In this document: positions 18,670 through 30,917 of the stretch, piece by piece
Layout: each line of letters opens with the position of its first letter
Numbering within the stretch: the first letter of the stretch is position 1
Assembly: GCF_003932505.1 (NCBI RefSeq)
Contig: NZ_QZMU01000001.1
Location: 1,550,001-1,614,000, forward strand
DNA from: Thiohalobacter thiocyanaticus
GTDB lineage: Bacteria > Pseudomonadota > Gammaproteobacteria > Thiohalobacterales > Thiohalobacteraceae
Length of the DNA stretch: 64,000 nucleotides
Reading direction: 5' to 3'
Notes under the pieces: model-generated
What the model was told of the DNA's origin: nothing
Seen by the model: the letters and a program-made list of their open reading frames with translations, nothing else
Databases searched by the model: none
Position numbers and translations under genes: made by a program

Positions 18670-20022
18670 TCAATCGCGATCCCGCCGTCCACGGTCCCTG
18701 CCGCCCTTGCCGCCCCTGCCTTCCCGGGTGATTGCCCAGGTGCCGTCGCCATCCTCGGCAGCGGAGTGCTGGACATTGACATACAGGGTATGCGGATCCA
18801 GCGGGCTGAAGTAGATGCCGGTACCTTCGGCCTCCGGATCGGTCAGGGAGGCGAACAGCCCGACCTTCTCGGAAGCGCCGAACTCATTGGTGTCGGTGCT
18901 TGCGAACCAGATGTCGGACGGCTTGTTGTCCTCGATCATGATCAGGTCGCCGTTCGGAGCCTCGGCCAGGTTGTCGACACTGTCGAAGCCGCTCTGGTGA
19001 CCGGCATCGCCCGGCCTGCCGATCTCCACCGGGACATTGACGCCGGGCTTGACGAAGTTGGTCACTTCCAGGCTGTCCAGGTCGATGGCGATCACACGGC
19101 CCTCGTACAGCTCGCGGGTGAAGGTCGGCATGCCAGTGGCAGGGTCGGTGACGACGTCACGCGGCCCCTCGGTGATGGCGACATAGAGCCTGCCGTCGAT
19201 GATCTCGACGTCCTCGGGGCGCTGGTAGCTCTGGCCACCGGCGGCGGTGCCGGACTCACGCGCGGTCAGAGGATCGATCGGGCCGACCCATTCACCCTGG
19301 CCGACGCCGTCGGCGCCGTCGACCTTCAGCACGTACAGTGAGCCGCGGGACAGATCACCGTAAACCTCGGGCACGAACTTGTAGACGCCGCCACCACAGG
19401 GCACCACCCCGCTGCAGCCGGAGGTGCGGCCGCGATGCTCGTCGACCACGTAGACATTGCCGTCGGCGTCGATATCGATGCCTTCGTGGGCCAGACGGCC
19501 GACCAGCGGACGGTCGATGACCTCCTTCACGCTCATCATGTCTTCATTCAGGACGATCTCGAAGAAACGGCCGCCGGTGGTCTCCTCGGCGAACACAAGG
19601 GTGTTCCAGGGGGTCCAGCGGATGCCGTCCAGCGCGGTCCAGGAGACATCCTGGGCCAGGATGCGGGTCTCGCCGGTCCTGAGGTCGACCACAGACACGG
19701 CGCCGCCTTCCGGCACGCCGCGCACTTCGTGGGTACGGTACATGAAGCGGCCGGCCATGGGGCCGGTTTCGTTGACGGTGTTCATGTCGTGCCAGTCGTC
19801 GCGGCCGCCGTCATAGATGTTCAGGTCGGTCTCGTCGGAAACCACTGCCTGGGTGAAGCCCATGGGCAGTTTCCAGGGGGCGGCCGGATTCCAGTCGGCC
19901 GCGTTGGCGGACTCATCCAGTGGCTTGAAATTGAAGCCGTGATGGCCCTTGTCGTCGGCCAGCGCGGTCCCCGAGACCAGCACGGTAGCGACGGCACAGG
20001 CGAGCAGATTTTTCTTCATCAT
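18670..20022 (-). CDS. Secreted PhoX-like (DUF839) protein
   Basis: 450 residues from the ATG at 20022, chosen because GGGAG lies 10 nt upstream and a Sec signal follows at once (MMKKNLLACAVATVLVSG, cleavage after ALA). Motifs of the PhoX/DUF839 beta-propeller family are WTPWNTLVFAEE, HEGIDIDADGNVYVVDE and RPEDVEII, acidic loops that in PhoX bind calcium and iron. PhoX is a periplasmic or secreted phosphatase, but many relatives have no tested activity. The last 14 residues are very basic and Gly/Arg/Asp-rich. Single gene with its own terminator. Confidence 0.75.
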   Translation of the reverse strand: MMKKNLLACAVATVLVSGTALADDKGHHGFNFKPLDESANAADWNPAAPWKLPMGFTQAVVSDETDLNIYDGGRDDWHDMNTVNETGPMAGRFMYRTHEVRGVPEGGAVSVVDLRTGETRILAQDVSWTALDGIRWTPWNTLVFAEETTGGRFFEIVLNEDMMSVKEVIDRPLVGRLAHEGIDIDADGNVYVVDEHRGRTSGCSGVVPCGGGVYKFVPEVYGDLSRGSLYVLKVDGADGVGQGEWVGPIDPLTARESGTAAGGQSYQRPEDVEIIDGRLYVAITEGPRDVVTDPATGMPTFTRELYEGRVIAIDLDSLEVTNFVKPGVNVPVEIGRPGDAGHQSGFDSVDNLAEAPNGDLIMIEDNKPSDIWFASTDTNEFGASEKVGLFASLTDPEAEGTGIYFSPLDPHTLYVNVQHSAAEDGDGTWAITREGRGGKGGRDRGRRDRD

Positions 20023-20370
20023 CTTGCGGTATCTCCCTTTGTGAACAGACACCAGGGACGTGCAGCCCCTGACAGTTGGCAGAGGCATTGTTGCCGCGCA
20101 GGATGAAGCTATCGGGTCAGGCAGGTGAATTTATCGTGTCAGTGGCCCGGTCACCCCGGATCCGGGCAATAATCAGGTATTGCACAGGGTTTTAGAGGCG
20201 GTTGGGCGGAGCCTCTCCAAAGCCGTTTTTTCTCCAGACAGTTCAGGTTATTAGCACCATTTACACCGCCCCAACTGCGGGTATCGATGTGACGCCGGCG
20301 CCTCCAGCTGTTAGAATTATCGGGATTTTTCCCCAAATTTCCCAATATTTAGCAACCAAGAGACTGACGT
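20023..20370. promoter_or_regulatory. metH upstream region with a candidate promoter
   Basis: This 348-bp divergent gap holds no gene. GTGACG (20289-20294), 17 bp, TAGAAT (20312-20317) is a plausible sigma-70 promoter for metH, giving a leader of about 47 nt. I see no cobalamin-riboswitch B12 box and no SAH-riboswitch core. A small hairpin-forming sequence (CCCCGGATCCGGG, about 20154-20166) has no known role. Confidence 0.45.
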
Positions 20371-24158
<3,788 letters not shown>

Positions 24159-24176
24159 TAACAGGCCCGCACGACA

Positions 24177-24205
24177 AGCCCGCCGCATCCCGGCGGGTTT
24201 TTTTT
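24177..24205 (+). terminator. Rho-independent terminator of metH
   Basis: CCCGCCG and CGGCGGG pair around CATCC and are followed by eight T residues, about 20 bp past the metH stop. The rest of the gap to 24466 holds no feature I can support. Confidence 0.9.
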
Positions 24206-24466
24206 GCCTGGCACAACGCCGGCCAGCTCAGCGCCCCGGTGGGCTCGAGTATTGGATGGCTTAATCTTACAAATAATCAATTGATTGCCGCCGCTGTCAG
24301 GCATACCCCAATCAGTGCCCCTGCTTCCGCCCGACCCCGATACTGCCTGATGTCCTACGCATGACCGCCGGTATTGCCGATATTTTTCCGGATTCCGGTA
24401 TGTAAGGTGGAAATTGATAGACAAAAAAATGACGAGACAGAGTGATGGTCATGAGGAGGTGGGGAG

Positions 24467-24808
24467 ATGATGAGAACAAAGAAACTTCGTCCAGTAACCC
24501 GGCTGACACGTCTGTGCGGGGCGCTCGTGCTCGTACTCGGAGCGTCACTTGCACTGAAGGCAGGACTGTCCGGCGCCGGCCTGCAGGCCGAGTGTCAGTG
24601 CTATCAGGTACCGGCGACGGCCGGTACCAGCCATCAGGCAGCGACTGAAGCGCCGCCGGTGCAGAGGCTGTTGCTGATCGGACTGATCAGCCTGCTGGCC
24701 TTGCGCAGCTATAACCGGTATTTCCGGTCGCGTGCAATCGCTCAATACCGCTCTGTGAAGCGCCTGTCCCTGAGTGGGAAACCGGTCCCGTGGCGGGGCT
24801 CCACATAG
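24467..24808 (+). CDS. Small membrane protein of unknown function
   Basis: 113 residues, not recognised. It has a strong ribosome site (GGAGGTGGGGAG just before the ATG) and its own terminator, which support it as real. A basic N-terminus is followed by a hydrophobic segment (LCGALVLVLGASLAL, about 17-31), a short cysteine-containing loop (AECQCYQV), then a second hydrophobic segment (LLLIGLISLLAL) and a basic tail with several tyrosines and arginines. It is probably an inner-membrane hairpin. Confidence 0.55.
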   Translation: MMRTKKLRPVTRLTRLCGALVLVLGASLALKAGLSGAGLQAECQCYQVPATAGTSHQAATEAPPVQRLLLIGLISLLALRSYNRYFRSRAIAQYRSVKRLSLSGKPVPWRGST

Positions 24809-24840
24809 CTGATGCAGGGTCGGAATCGACGGCCAGTCAC

Positions 24841-24872
24841 AGAAGCCCGCCGTATCCCGGCGGGCTTCTTTA
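24841..24872 (+). terminator. Terminator after the small membrane protein
   Basis: AGAAGCCCGCCG and CGGCGGGCTTCT pair around TATCC and are followed by a short T-rich run (CTTTAT). Confidence 0.75.
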
Positions 24873-24898
24873 TATGTTCCACCGGGGATTGCCGGCAT

Positions 24899-24925
24899 AA
24901 AAAACCCCGTTCCTGCGGAACGGGG
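24899..24925 (-). terminator. Terminator of the PEP-CTERM gene
   Basis: On the minus strand CCCCGTTCC and GGAACGGGG pair around a 3-nt loop and are followed by six T residues, 27 bp past the stop at 24953. Confidence 0.88.
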
Positions 24926-24952
24926 CCTGGCTTGAGGGGCAACCGCTGCCGA

Positions 24953-25762
24953 TTATCGCACCAGCTTGCGCCTGCCGGCCGCGCCCATGCCGATCAGGCC
25001 GATGGCCAGCAGTGCCACGGTCGTTGGTTCAGGGATGGTACCTGTCTGGCATTCGGGGGCATCGGGGGTCTGCGAGCAGTCAGTTGAGCGGATGGCACTG
25101 TAGAGCACCTGGGCCTGCGAATAGTTGTAGAACCCGAAGCTGCCGTCCGTGAAGCTGGACACGCCGGAAACATCCGCCGGGGTGATGCTCAGCTCGGTGG
25201 TGCCATTGACGCTCACCTCGATCAGGTTGCTGGTGAAGATGATGTTGAAAGCATAGTCGACCAGGTCGGCATAGCCCGTGTTGCCCAGGCTGTTCGCCCG
25301 TGTGATCAGGCTCACCTCGCCTGCTGTGTGCTGCCAGTAGGAACCGCCAGTGCCGGTGGTGTTGCCATTGGAGCCATTGGTGACATGGGAGATGGCCAAC
25401 CCCTGGCCCCAGCCAGACTGATCGCCCTGTTTCCAGTCGATGAGGTAGAAATCGGCGCTGGAGGAGAAGATCTCGCCGCTGTTGTAGCCCAGCACGAAGC
25501 CGATGAAATCATCATCGCCGTCGGAGCCGACCCGGATGTTGCCGCTCAGGGCCGTATTCTGGCTGCTGGTGGCGGTGGGGTCGAAAAAGACCGTGGGCGC
25601 ACCATTGACGGTCTGCAGTACCGAGTCGTTGCCGGCCTGGACATTCCAGCTGGAGCTGCCGCCTTCCGCGGTCCAGCCGCTCAGGTCCACGGCAACGGCC
25701 TGTGCCTGCACGGAGACCAGCAGTCCGGTAGCCGCCAGCGCGAGTGTTTTTATCAGTTTCAT
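24953..25762 (-). CDS. PEP-CTERM sorting-domain exported protein
   Basis: 269 residues. The start at 25762 follows AAGGAGAAACAGAG and opens a Sec signal (MKLIKTLALAATGLLVSVQAQA). The body is rich in Ser, Gly, Asn and Thr, with few basic residues and paired cysteines near the end (DCSQTPDAPEC). The C-terminus is the sorting signal: IPEPTTVALLAIGLIGMGAAG, then RRKLVR. Exosortase cleaves such tails and the products go to the surface or biofilm matrix. No exosortase gene is in this window. The function of the body is unknown. Confidence 0.9.
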   Translation of the reverse strand: MKLIKTLALAATGLLVSVQAQAVAVDLSGWTAEGGSSSWNVQAGNDSVLQTVNGAPTVFFDPTATSSQNTALSGNIRVGSDGDDDFIGFVLGYNSGEIFSSSADFYLIDWKQGDQSGWGQGLAISHVTNGSNGNTTGTGGSYWQHTAGEVSLITRANSLGNTGYADLVDYAFNIIFTSNLIEVSVNGTTELSITPADVSGVSSFTDGSFGFYNYSQAQVLYSAIRSTDCSQTPDAPECQTGTIPEPTTVALLAIGLIGMGAAGRRKLVR

Positions 25763-25834
25763 CTCTGTTTCTCCTTTATTGGTATTGGTGCCGGAGCCCT
25801 GGGAATCCGGCAGCGTCTTGCGTGATGACAGACC

Positions 25835-25852
25835 TATGCACGAATCGTGCAA
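25835..25852 (-). promoter_or_regulatory. Palindrome and possible sigma-54 promoter of the PEP-CTERM gene
   Basis: TGCACGAATCGTGCA (25837-25851) has perfect 7-bp arms around one base. Read on the minus strand as TTGCACG-ATTC-GTGCA it matches the sigma-54 consensus TGGCACG-N4-TTGCA in 10 of 12 positions, keeping the -12 GC but not the -24 GG. PEP-CTERM genes are often under the PrsK/PrsR/RpoN system, so the position, 75 bp before the gene, fits. A repressor operator is the alternative. Confidence 0.35.
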
Positions 25853-26025
25853 GAGCTGCATTTGATTGTTATTACTAGGGAAAAAATATCTGCCCTGCAG
25901 AAACTGTAAAAATTCGTGACACTGTCCTCCTGGCCGCCGCTTGAATTTCTCGCCCTTGCGTCCGATTCTTATGCTGATATTCCTGCCTTGATTACAACCA
26001 GAATTCATCTGAGGGCGAGACCTCC

Positions 26026-26838
26026 ATGGACGAGCGCGAGGACAGCGCAGACAGCGACGCCCTGCCCTTTGCCGCCCCGGCGCGTACGCTGGAGCCCACC
26101 GCGCCGCTGTGCTGGCTGCGCGCAGGGCTGGAGGACATGCGCCGGGCCCCGGCCCTGAGCCTGGGCTACGGGGTGGTCATGACCCTGCTCAGCGCACTGA
26201 TCGCGGCCCTGAGCTGGCGCTTCGGCACCCTGGGCCTGTATCTCGGGCTGGCCACCGGCTTCCTGTTCATCGGTCCGGTGCTGGCCATCGGGCTGTACTC
26301 CTTCAGCTGCCAGATCGAGGCCGGCCAGCGGCCGGTACCCGGCCACTGCCTGCGCGAAGGCGGGCGCCACCTCAAGGACCTGCTGATCTTCTCCATGGTG
26401 CTGCTGGTGATCTTTCTGATCTGGGCGCGCGCGGCCACCATGGTGCATATCTTCTTTCCGGTCGAGGCCGACTATGGCCTGCGCGAACTGGCGGGCTTCC
26501 TGCTCGTCGGCAGCGCGGTGGGCGCCGTGTTCGCCGCCGTGGTCTTCACCGCCAGCGCCTTCTCCCTGCCCATGATCATGGACCGGCGGGTCGACGCCAT
26601 CACCGCCGTAATCACCAGCGCCAACGCGGTGCTGCGCAACAAGACCGCGCTGCTGGTCTGGGCGCTGATCATTTTCACCTCTGTGCTGGCGGGTTTTGCC
26701 ACCGCCCTGCTGGGCTTCGTGGTACTGCTGCCGCTGCTGGGACACGCCACCTGGCACGCCTATCGCGATACCATCGATGCCAGCGCCTGGCCGCGTCACG
26801 CCGCGCCGGACCCCGATTCCAGCACCGCGCGCGGCTGA
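26026..26838 (+). CDS. DUF2189 integral membrane protein
   Basis: 270 residues with about six transmembrane segments. The DUF2189 pattern is clear: APLCWLRAGLEDMRRAPALSL at the start, GPVLAIGLYSFSCQIEAGQ in the middle and LLPLLGHATWHAYRDTI at the end. Family members are inner-membrane proteins of unknown role, sometimes found near cytochrome oxidase genes. The first 20 residues are acidic and cytoplasmic. It stands alone here. Confidence 0.85.
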   Translation: MDEREDSADSDALPFAAPARTLEPTAPLCWLRAGLEDMRRAPALSLGYGVVMTLLSALIAALSWRFGTLGLYLGLATGFLFIGPVLAIGLYSFSCQIEAGQRPVPGHCLREGGRHLKDLLIFSMVLLVIFLIWARAATMVHIFFPVEADYGLRELAGFLLVGSAVGAVFAAVVFTASAFSLPMIMDRRVDAITAVITSANAVLRNKTALLVWALIIFTSVLAGFATALLGFVVLLPLLGHATWHAYRDTIDASAWPRHAAPDPDSSTARG

Positions 26839-26849
26839 GAAAATTCTGC

Positions 26850-26876
26850 TTGCATTTTTTTATAATCGTGTATACT
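26850..26876 (+). promoter_or_regulatory. Candidate promoter and long leader of the cold-shock gene
   Basis: TTGCAT (26850-26855), 15 bp, TATACT (26871-26876). The spacer is short. It leaves a 5' leader of about 165 nt before the cold-shock ATG at 27048, the long leader typical of cspA-type thermosensing mRNAs. An AT-rich stretch, GATTTACTGAGG, precedes the start codon. Confidence 0.5.
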
Positions 26877-27047
26877 TCGTCATGTGGCGCGTGCAGGCGA
26901 GACGAAAACCGCTCCCGCGACCGCAGAAAGATTTAGTTGCACGTTCGTTAGGTCATCAGAAGCACCCTTTGGTTACTCCTGCACCTTGCCTTTCCCGACT
27001 GCAATTAGATTCACAATCTTGAAACATGATTTACTGAGGTAATCTAC

Positions 27048-27254
27048 ATGAGTACTGGTACTGTTAAGTGGTTCAACGAGTCCAAGGGTTACGGCTTCAT
27101 CTCGCCGGCTGACGGCAGCGATGACGTGTTCGTGCACTTCTCCGCGATTCAGGGCAGCGGCTTCAAGACCCTGGCCGAAGGCCAGGCCGTGAGCTTCGAC
27201 GTGGAACAGGGTCCCAAGGGCCTGCAGGCTGCCAACGTGGTGGCCCAGGGCTGA
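27048..27254 (+). CDS. CspA-family cold-shock protein
   Basis: 68 residues, the full length of a single cold-shock domain. It opens [19 protein letters not shown], with RNP1 as KGYGFI and RNP2 as VFVHF. It binds single-stranded RNA and DNA and melts secondary structure. The long leader upstream and the terminator at 27283 make it a single-gene transcript. Which csp paralogue it is cannot be told. Confidence 0.97.
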   Translation: MSTGTVKWFNESKGYGFISPADGSDDVFVHFSAIQGSGFKTLAEGQAVSFDVEQGPKGLQAANVVAQG

Positions 27255-27282
27255 ACCCTTACCATCCCGGGCGCAAGCCAAA

Positions 27283-27306
27283 CCCCGCCAACCGGCGGGG
27301 TTTTTT
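27283..27306 (+). terminator. Terminator of the cold-shock gene
   Basis: CCCCGCC and GGCGGGG pair around AACC, followed by six T residues. Confidence 0.9.
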
Positions 27307-27369
27307 ATTGCCTGGACGCCGGCGGGAACTATGCTTGCCTGAAGCACACCCCGTTCACGGAGGCCCGCC

Positions 27370-27894
27370 ATGCCCCTGCTGCGTATCCTGTCCGCCCTCG
27401 TCCTGCTGCTCTGGCTGCCGGGGGCGCCGGCGGAGACCGACACCGCCGGCGCCCGCTTCGAGCAAACCCCCTATGGTGAGGCCAGGGTCATATTCGACTT
27501 CTATTTCGACGAACCGGCCAAGATCAACAGCGCGCTCTACTGGCTGCGCTCCTACATGAACCCCCTGACCGAGGAGCCCTACGGCCAGGCACCGGAGTTC
27601 ATGGACATCAAGGTTATTATTCACGGCACCGAAATCGTCACCGTCGCCGCGCACAACGAGAAAAAATATCAGGACGCGGTCGACCGCATGCGCTACTACG
27701 CCCAGCTGGGCGTTGAATTCCGGGTCTGCGGCCTGGCGGCGGAGGACTACGGCTATCGCCTCGAGGATTTCCAGGACTTCATCGTCGTGACCCCGTCGGC
27801 GATCACGGAGCTGGCCCACTGGCAGCAGCAGGGCTATGCGCTGATCACGCCGCAGGTACTGGAGCGGCGCCACAGCATCGAGTCTATCCGGTAA
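27370..27894 (+). CDS. Exported DsrE-like protein
   Basis: 174 residues. A Sec signal (MPLLRILSALVLLLWLPGAPA) precedes a DsrE/DsrF-type fold: RVIFDFYFDEPAKINSALYWL, then DIKVIIHGTEIVTVA, then GVEFRVCGLAAEDYG with a single conserved cysteine, and DFIVVTPSAITELAHWQQQGYALI. DsrE-like proteins act in sulfur transfer; exported versions are common in sulfur-oxidising gammaproteobacteria, but no substrate is known for this one. It ends 12 bp before the lipoprotein gene and may be cotranscribed with it. Confidence 0.8.
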   Translation: MPLLRILSALVLLLWLPGAPAETDTAGARFEQTPYGEARVIFDFYFDEPAKINSALYWLRSYMNPLTEEPYGQAPEFMDIKVIIHGTEIVTVAAHNEKKYQDAVDRMRYYAQLGVEFRVCGLAAEDYGYRLEDFQDFIVVTPSAITELAHWQQQGYALITPQVLERRHSIESIR

Positions 27895-27906
27895 TCCTTC
27901 CAGGCA

Positions 27907-28566
27907 GTGGCGATGTCAACGCAGAGGACGCAGAAACGCAAAGGCGCAGAAAGTTCTGCCTTACTCGCCTTTGCGTCTCTGCGTCTCTGCGTCCTCTGCG
28001 TTGTTGTCACTGTGGCAACGGGTCTGTCGGGCTGCGCCACGCAAACCCCGCGCGGAACCGCCAGCCCCTGGTATGCACCGCCGGTGGGCACGCGGGTGAT
28101 CCTGCCCGAGGCGATCACCATTCCGGCGCGCTCTGCACGGGCGTATTTCCAGGACGGCCGGATCACCGGGGGCGGCGTGAATCATTTCGCACCACACTGC
28201 CAGCTGGAGATCAACACGGTCAGCGACACCACGCAGACGGTGCGCGCGGGTGAATTCGTCATCACCGGCGTGAGCCGGCGCAGTCATGAAGTGGTTGAGG
28301 CGGGCGAAGTACGGGTGGCGACTCGGTTCGGGATCGGCATCGGCATCGGCCTGTTCGGCTCGGACGTGGGCGATATCATGCAGGCCTGGCACATGCGGCT
28401 GCACGCCGAGAACCGGCCGGAGGTGCGCGCCCTGATCTGCGGCGGGGCCTTCGATCACCCGTCCCGGGCGGAGACGCCCAGCATCGACGAGATGCGCAGG
28501 GCGCTGGGCAAACATGTCATTCTCGAACTGCCGCGGCAGGACAACCCGCAGGCGGGTGACCCGTAA
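27907..28566 (+). CDS. Lipoprotein of unknown function whose signal peptide derives from a repeat
   Basis: 219 residues, not recognised. The lipobox is LSGC with cysteine near residue 42. The body is unlike its neighbours' known families; PPVGTRVILPEAITIPARSARAYF and HCQLEINTV suggest a compact soluble domain facing the periplasm. The first 33 codons (27907-28005) lie inside a dispersed hairpin repeat with arms AACGCAGAGGACGCAGA and TCTGCGTCCTCTGCGTT. They supply the basic n-region and much of the hydrophobic stretch (LLAFASLRLCVLCVVV). The only later starts leave too short a signal. Confidence 0.7.
   Translation: MAMSTQRTQKRKGAESSALLAFASLRLCVLCVVVTVATGLSGCATQTPRGTASPWYAPPVGTRVILPEAITIPARSARAYFQDGRITGGGVNHFAPHCQLEINTVSDTTQTVRAGEFVITGVSRRSHEVVEAGEVRVATRFGIGIGIGLFGSDVGDIMQAWHMRLHAENRPEVRALICGGAFDHPSRAETPSIDEMRRALGKHVILELPRQDNPQAGDP
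27914..28001. repeat. Coding copy of the AACGCAGAGG hairpin repeat
   Basis: The inverted arms AACGCAGAGGACGCAGAAACG and GTCTCTGCGTCCTCTGCGTT enclose a short spacer. The family is the same as the outer repeat at 196-398. Here it is translated as the N-terminus of the lipoprotein. Confidence 0.8.
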
Positions 28567-28568
28567 CT

Positions 28569-28658
28569 GCAGGATGGGTGAAGGCACCTGTGCCGTAACC
28601 CATCATTCAATCGCTCCGCGATGACGCGATGGGTTGCGCTGCGCTTCACCCATCCTGC
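28569..28658. terminator. Inverted repeat between convergent genes
   Basis: GCAGGATGGGTGAA (28569-28582) and TTCACCCATCCTGC (28645-28658) form a perfect 14-bp stem, with a second partial hairpin in the loop (ACCCATC facing GATGGGT). It fills the gap between the lipoprotein stop and the glutamate dehydrogenase stop. There is no T-run, so termination in both directions is inferred. The sequence looks like a dispersed intergenic repeat. Confidence 0.55.
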
Positions 28659-28668
28659 GCCTCCTCAC

Positions 28669-30081
28669 TCAGAATAACCCCACATCCAGATAGGAGCGCG
28701 CGATCTTGCGGATGGACACGGCATAGGCAGCCGTGCGCAGGTCGTTGATGGTCTCGCTCTCGCGCAGGGCCTCGCTGATCTCCTGATACCCCATGCGCAT
28801 GCTGTCGTCCAGGCCGGAACGCACCAGGTCCACCTCGTCGGCACCGTGGGCGATCCGGGTGCGCATCTCATCGGTGATACTGGCCCCGGTCATCTCCTCC
28901 AGGAAGGCCGCCATCTGGTGGCCGCGCACCTCGTCATGGCGGCGCTGCATACGCCCGAAGCGGATATGGGAGATGTTCCGGATCCATTCGAAATAGGACA
29001 CGATCACGCCGCCGGCATTGGCGAAGGCGTCGGGAACGATGACCACGCCGCGCTTGTTGAGCACCTCGTCGGCGCCGTAGGTGACCGGGCCGTTGGCCGC
29101 CTCCACGATCAACCGGGCCTGGATCCGTTCGGCGTTGTCCAGGGTGATCTGGCCCTCCATCGCTGCCGGGATCAGGATGTCGCATTCCTTCTCCAGCACC
29201 GCATCGCCATTTTCCTCGTAGGTACCGCCCGGGAAGTTCCTGATGCCGTGGTGCTGGATGATGTGCTGATAGACCTCCTCCACGTTCAGGCCGGCGTCGT
29301 TGATCAGGGCGCCGTCGCGCTCGATGATGGCCGTGATCAGAACGCCGTCATCCTCGGACAGAAACTTGGCAGCGTGATAACCGACATTGCCCAGCCCCTG
29401 GATGACAACGCGCTGGCCGTCCAGGCCGCTGTCCAGCCCGGCGCGCCTGACATCCTTTGAATGGCGGAAGAATTCACGCAGCGCGTACTGCACGCCGCGC
29501 CCGGTGGCCTCGACCCGGCCACGGATACCACCGTGATGGACCGGCTTGCCGGTGACACAGGCGGTGTAGTTGATGTCCTCGGGATGCAGCTGCTTGTAGG
29601 TATCGGCCATCCAGGCCATCTCGCGCTGGCCGGTACCTATGTCGGGCGCGGGCACGTTGGTAGAGGGGTTGAGAAAACCCTTGCGCACCAGCTCCAGGGC
29701 GAAGCGGCGTGTGATCAGCTCCAGCTCCTCGCGCTCATACAGGTTCGGATCGATGTTGAGCGCCCCCTTGGAGCCGCCGAAGGGCACGTCCACGATGGCG
29801 CACTTGTAGGTCATCAACGCGGCCAGGGCCTCGACCTCGTCCTGGTCGGCATAGGAGGCGTAACGGATACCGCCCTTGGCCGGCAGGCGGTGGGTGCTGT
29901 GCGTGGCGCGCCAGCCGGTGAAGACCTCGATCTTGCCGCGGATCTTGACCGGAAACTGTACCTGCAGCACCTCGTTACAGGCCTTGATGGCGTTGGCCGT
30001 GCCCTCGTCCAGACCGACAGCGCTGATCGCGCGATCGACCATCAGATTGACACTCTCGCGAAAGGTCGGCTCCTGCTGCAT
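28669..30081 (-). CDS. Glutamate dehydrogenase
   Basis: 470 residues from the ATG at 30081, preceded by AAAAGGGAT. The substrate motif is LPAKGGIRYA, the catalytic lysine is in YKCAIVDVPFGGSKGAL (about 108-125), and the Rossmann motif is VVIQGLGNVG (about 237-246). NVPAPDIGTGQREMAWM is also conserved. Length and motifs place it in the Glu/Leu/Phe/Val dehydrogenase family, interconverting glutamate with 2-oxoglutarate and ammonia. NAD or NADP preference is not clear. Single gene. Confidence 0.95.
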   Translation of the reverse strand: MQQEPTFRESVNLMVDRAISAVGLDEGTANAIKACNEVLQVQFPVKIRGKIEVFTGWRATHSTHRLPAKGGIRYASYADQDEVEALAALMTYKCAIVDVPFGGSKGALNIDPNLYEREELELITRRFALELVRKGFLNPSTNVPAPDIGTGQREMAWMADTYKQLHPEDINYTACVTGKPVHHGGIRGRVEATGRGVQYALREFFRHSKDVRRAGLDSGLDGQRVVIQGLGNVGYHAAKFLSEDDGVLITAIIERDGALINDAGLNVEEVYQHIIQHHGIRNFPGGTYEENGDAVLEKECDILIPAAMEGQITLDNAERIQARLIVEAANGPVTYGADEVLNKRGVVIVPDAFANAGGVIVSYFEWIRNISHIRFGRMQRRHDEVRGHQMAAFLEEMTGASITDEMRTRIAHGADEVDLVRSGLDDSMRMGYQEISEALRESETINDLRTAAYAVSIRKIARSYLDVGLF

Positions 30082-30152
30082 CTGGTTATCCCTTTTCTGC
30101 CCGGTTTGCCGACACAGTAATCCATGCCGGCGGCGGAAGAAAGCCGGGAAAC

Positions 30153-30185
30153 AAAAAACGCCACCCTCGTCAAACAAGGGTGGCG
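30153..30185 (-). terminator. Terminator of the OmpA-like gene
   Basis: On the minus strand CGCCACCCT and AGGGTGGCG pair around a 9-nt loop and are followed by six T residues. Confidence 0.88.
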
Positions 30186-30233
30186 TCATCTGTCCACCGT
30201 GCGCGATACAGCATCGGCACGGTCGGTCCGGTT

Positions 30234-30917
30234 CTACCTCGCCGGATCCTCCACCACCTCGAAGGCGGAGAATTCGATGTCGGTACGCCGGTTGGGGCCC
30301 AGGCAGTCGATCAGTGCCTGTCCGCGCATCCCTTCGCACTGCTTCACCGGGTTGGCCTCGCCCATGGCCTGTACCTCCAGCGCCTGGGCGGGTACACCCT
30401 GCTCCAGCAGGTACCGCTCCACAACCTGTGCGCGTTCCCGCGAGAGTTTCAGGTTGTACTCCTCGGAACCGATCTGGTCGGTATGGCCGACAATACGGAT
30501 GCTGGGATCGCGGGACTGCTTGAGGGTCCGGGCGATATCACCCAGCTTGTCCTTGCCCTCCTGTGTCAGTTCCGCCTTGTCAAACTCGAAATAGGTATCC
30601 GAACTCAGACTGATGCGACGCAGCACGGGCTCGGGTTCGGGCTCGGGCTCCATGGCCGCCACTTCGGTCTCGGGTTCGGGCCGGTTCGCCTCGGCCAGTT
30701 TCGGCTCGCATTCCATGATGGCCATGCCTTCCTTCCAGCTGGAGGTGTGCACGCATTCGCCGAAATCTGTGCGAACGATAGTGCCGGGACTATCGGTGAC
30801 ATAGCCCGAGGGCTCGTCCGCCTGCGCGGCCGGAACGGCCAGCAGGGACAGGCCGGTTATCAGGCCGGCCCCGACACGACTGAGGCGAGGGGTATCGCCA
30901 AACATGTTACGAAACAT
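30234..30917 (-). CDS. OmpA-family outer-membrane/peptidoglycan-binding protein
   Basis: 227 residues from the ATG at 30917, where GAGGAGACGCAG gives the ribosome site. A long signal (LITGLSLLAVPAAQA) is followed by a short domain with two cysteines, a linker of repeated Glu-Pro (MEPEPEPEPV), and a C-terminal OmpA domain: SSDTYFEFDKAELTQEGK, IRIVGHTDQIGSEEYNLKLSRERA and NRRTDIEF. The peptidoglycan-binding Asp and Arg are present. There is no eight-strand barrel, so it is a periplasmic anchor protein rather than a porin. Confidence 0.9.
   Translation of the reverse strand: MFRNMFGDTPRLSRVGAGLITGLSLLAVPAAQADEPSGYVTDSPGTIVRTDFGECVHTSSWKEGMAIMECEPKLAEANRPEPETEVAAMEPEPEPEPVLRRISLSSDTYFEFDKAELTQEGKDKLGDIARTLKQSRDPSIRIVGHTDQIGSEEYNLKLSRERAQVVERYLLEQGVPAQALEVQAMGEANPVKQCEGMRGQALIDCLGPNRRTDIEFSAFEVVEDPAR

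Noticed and set aside
20023-20370. Cobalamin or SAH riboswitch upstream of metH
   Set aside because: I could not find the B12 box or the conserved SAH core in the leader; only a simple promoter is supported.
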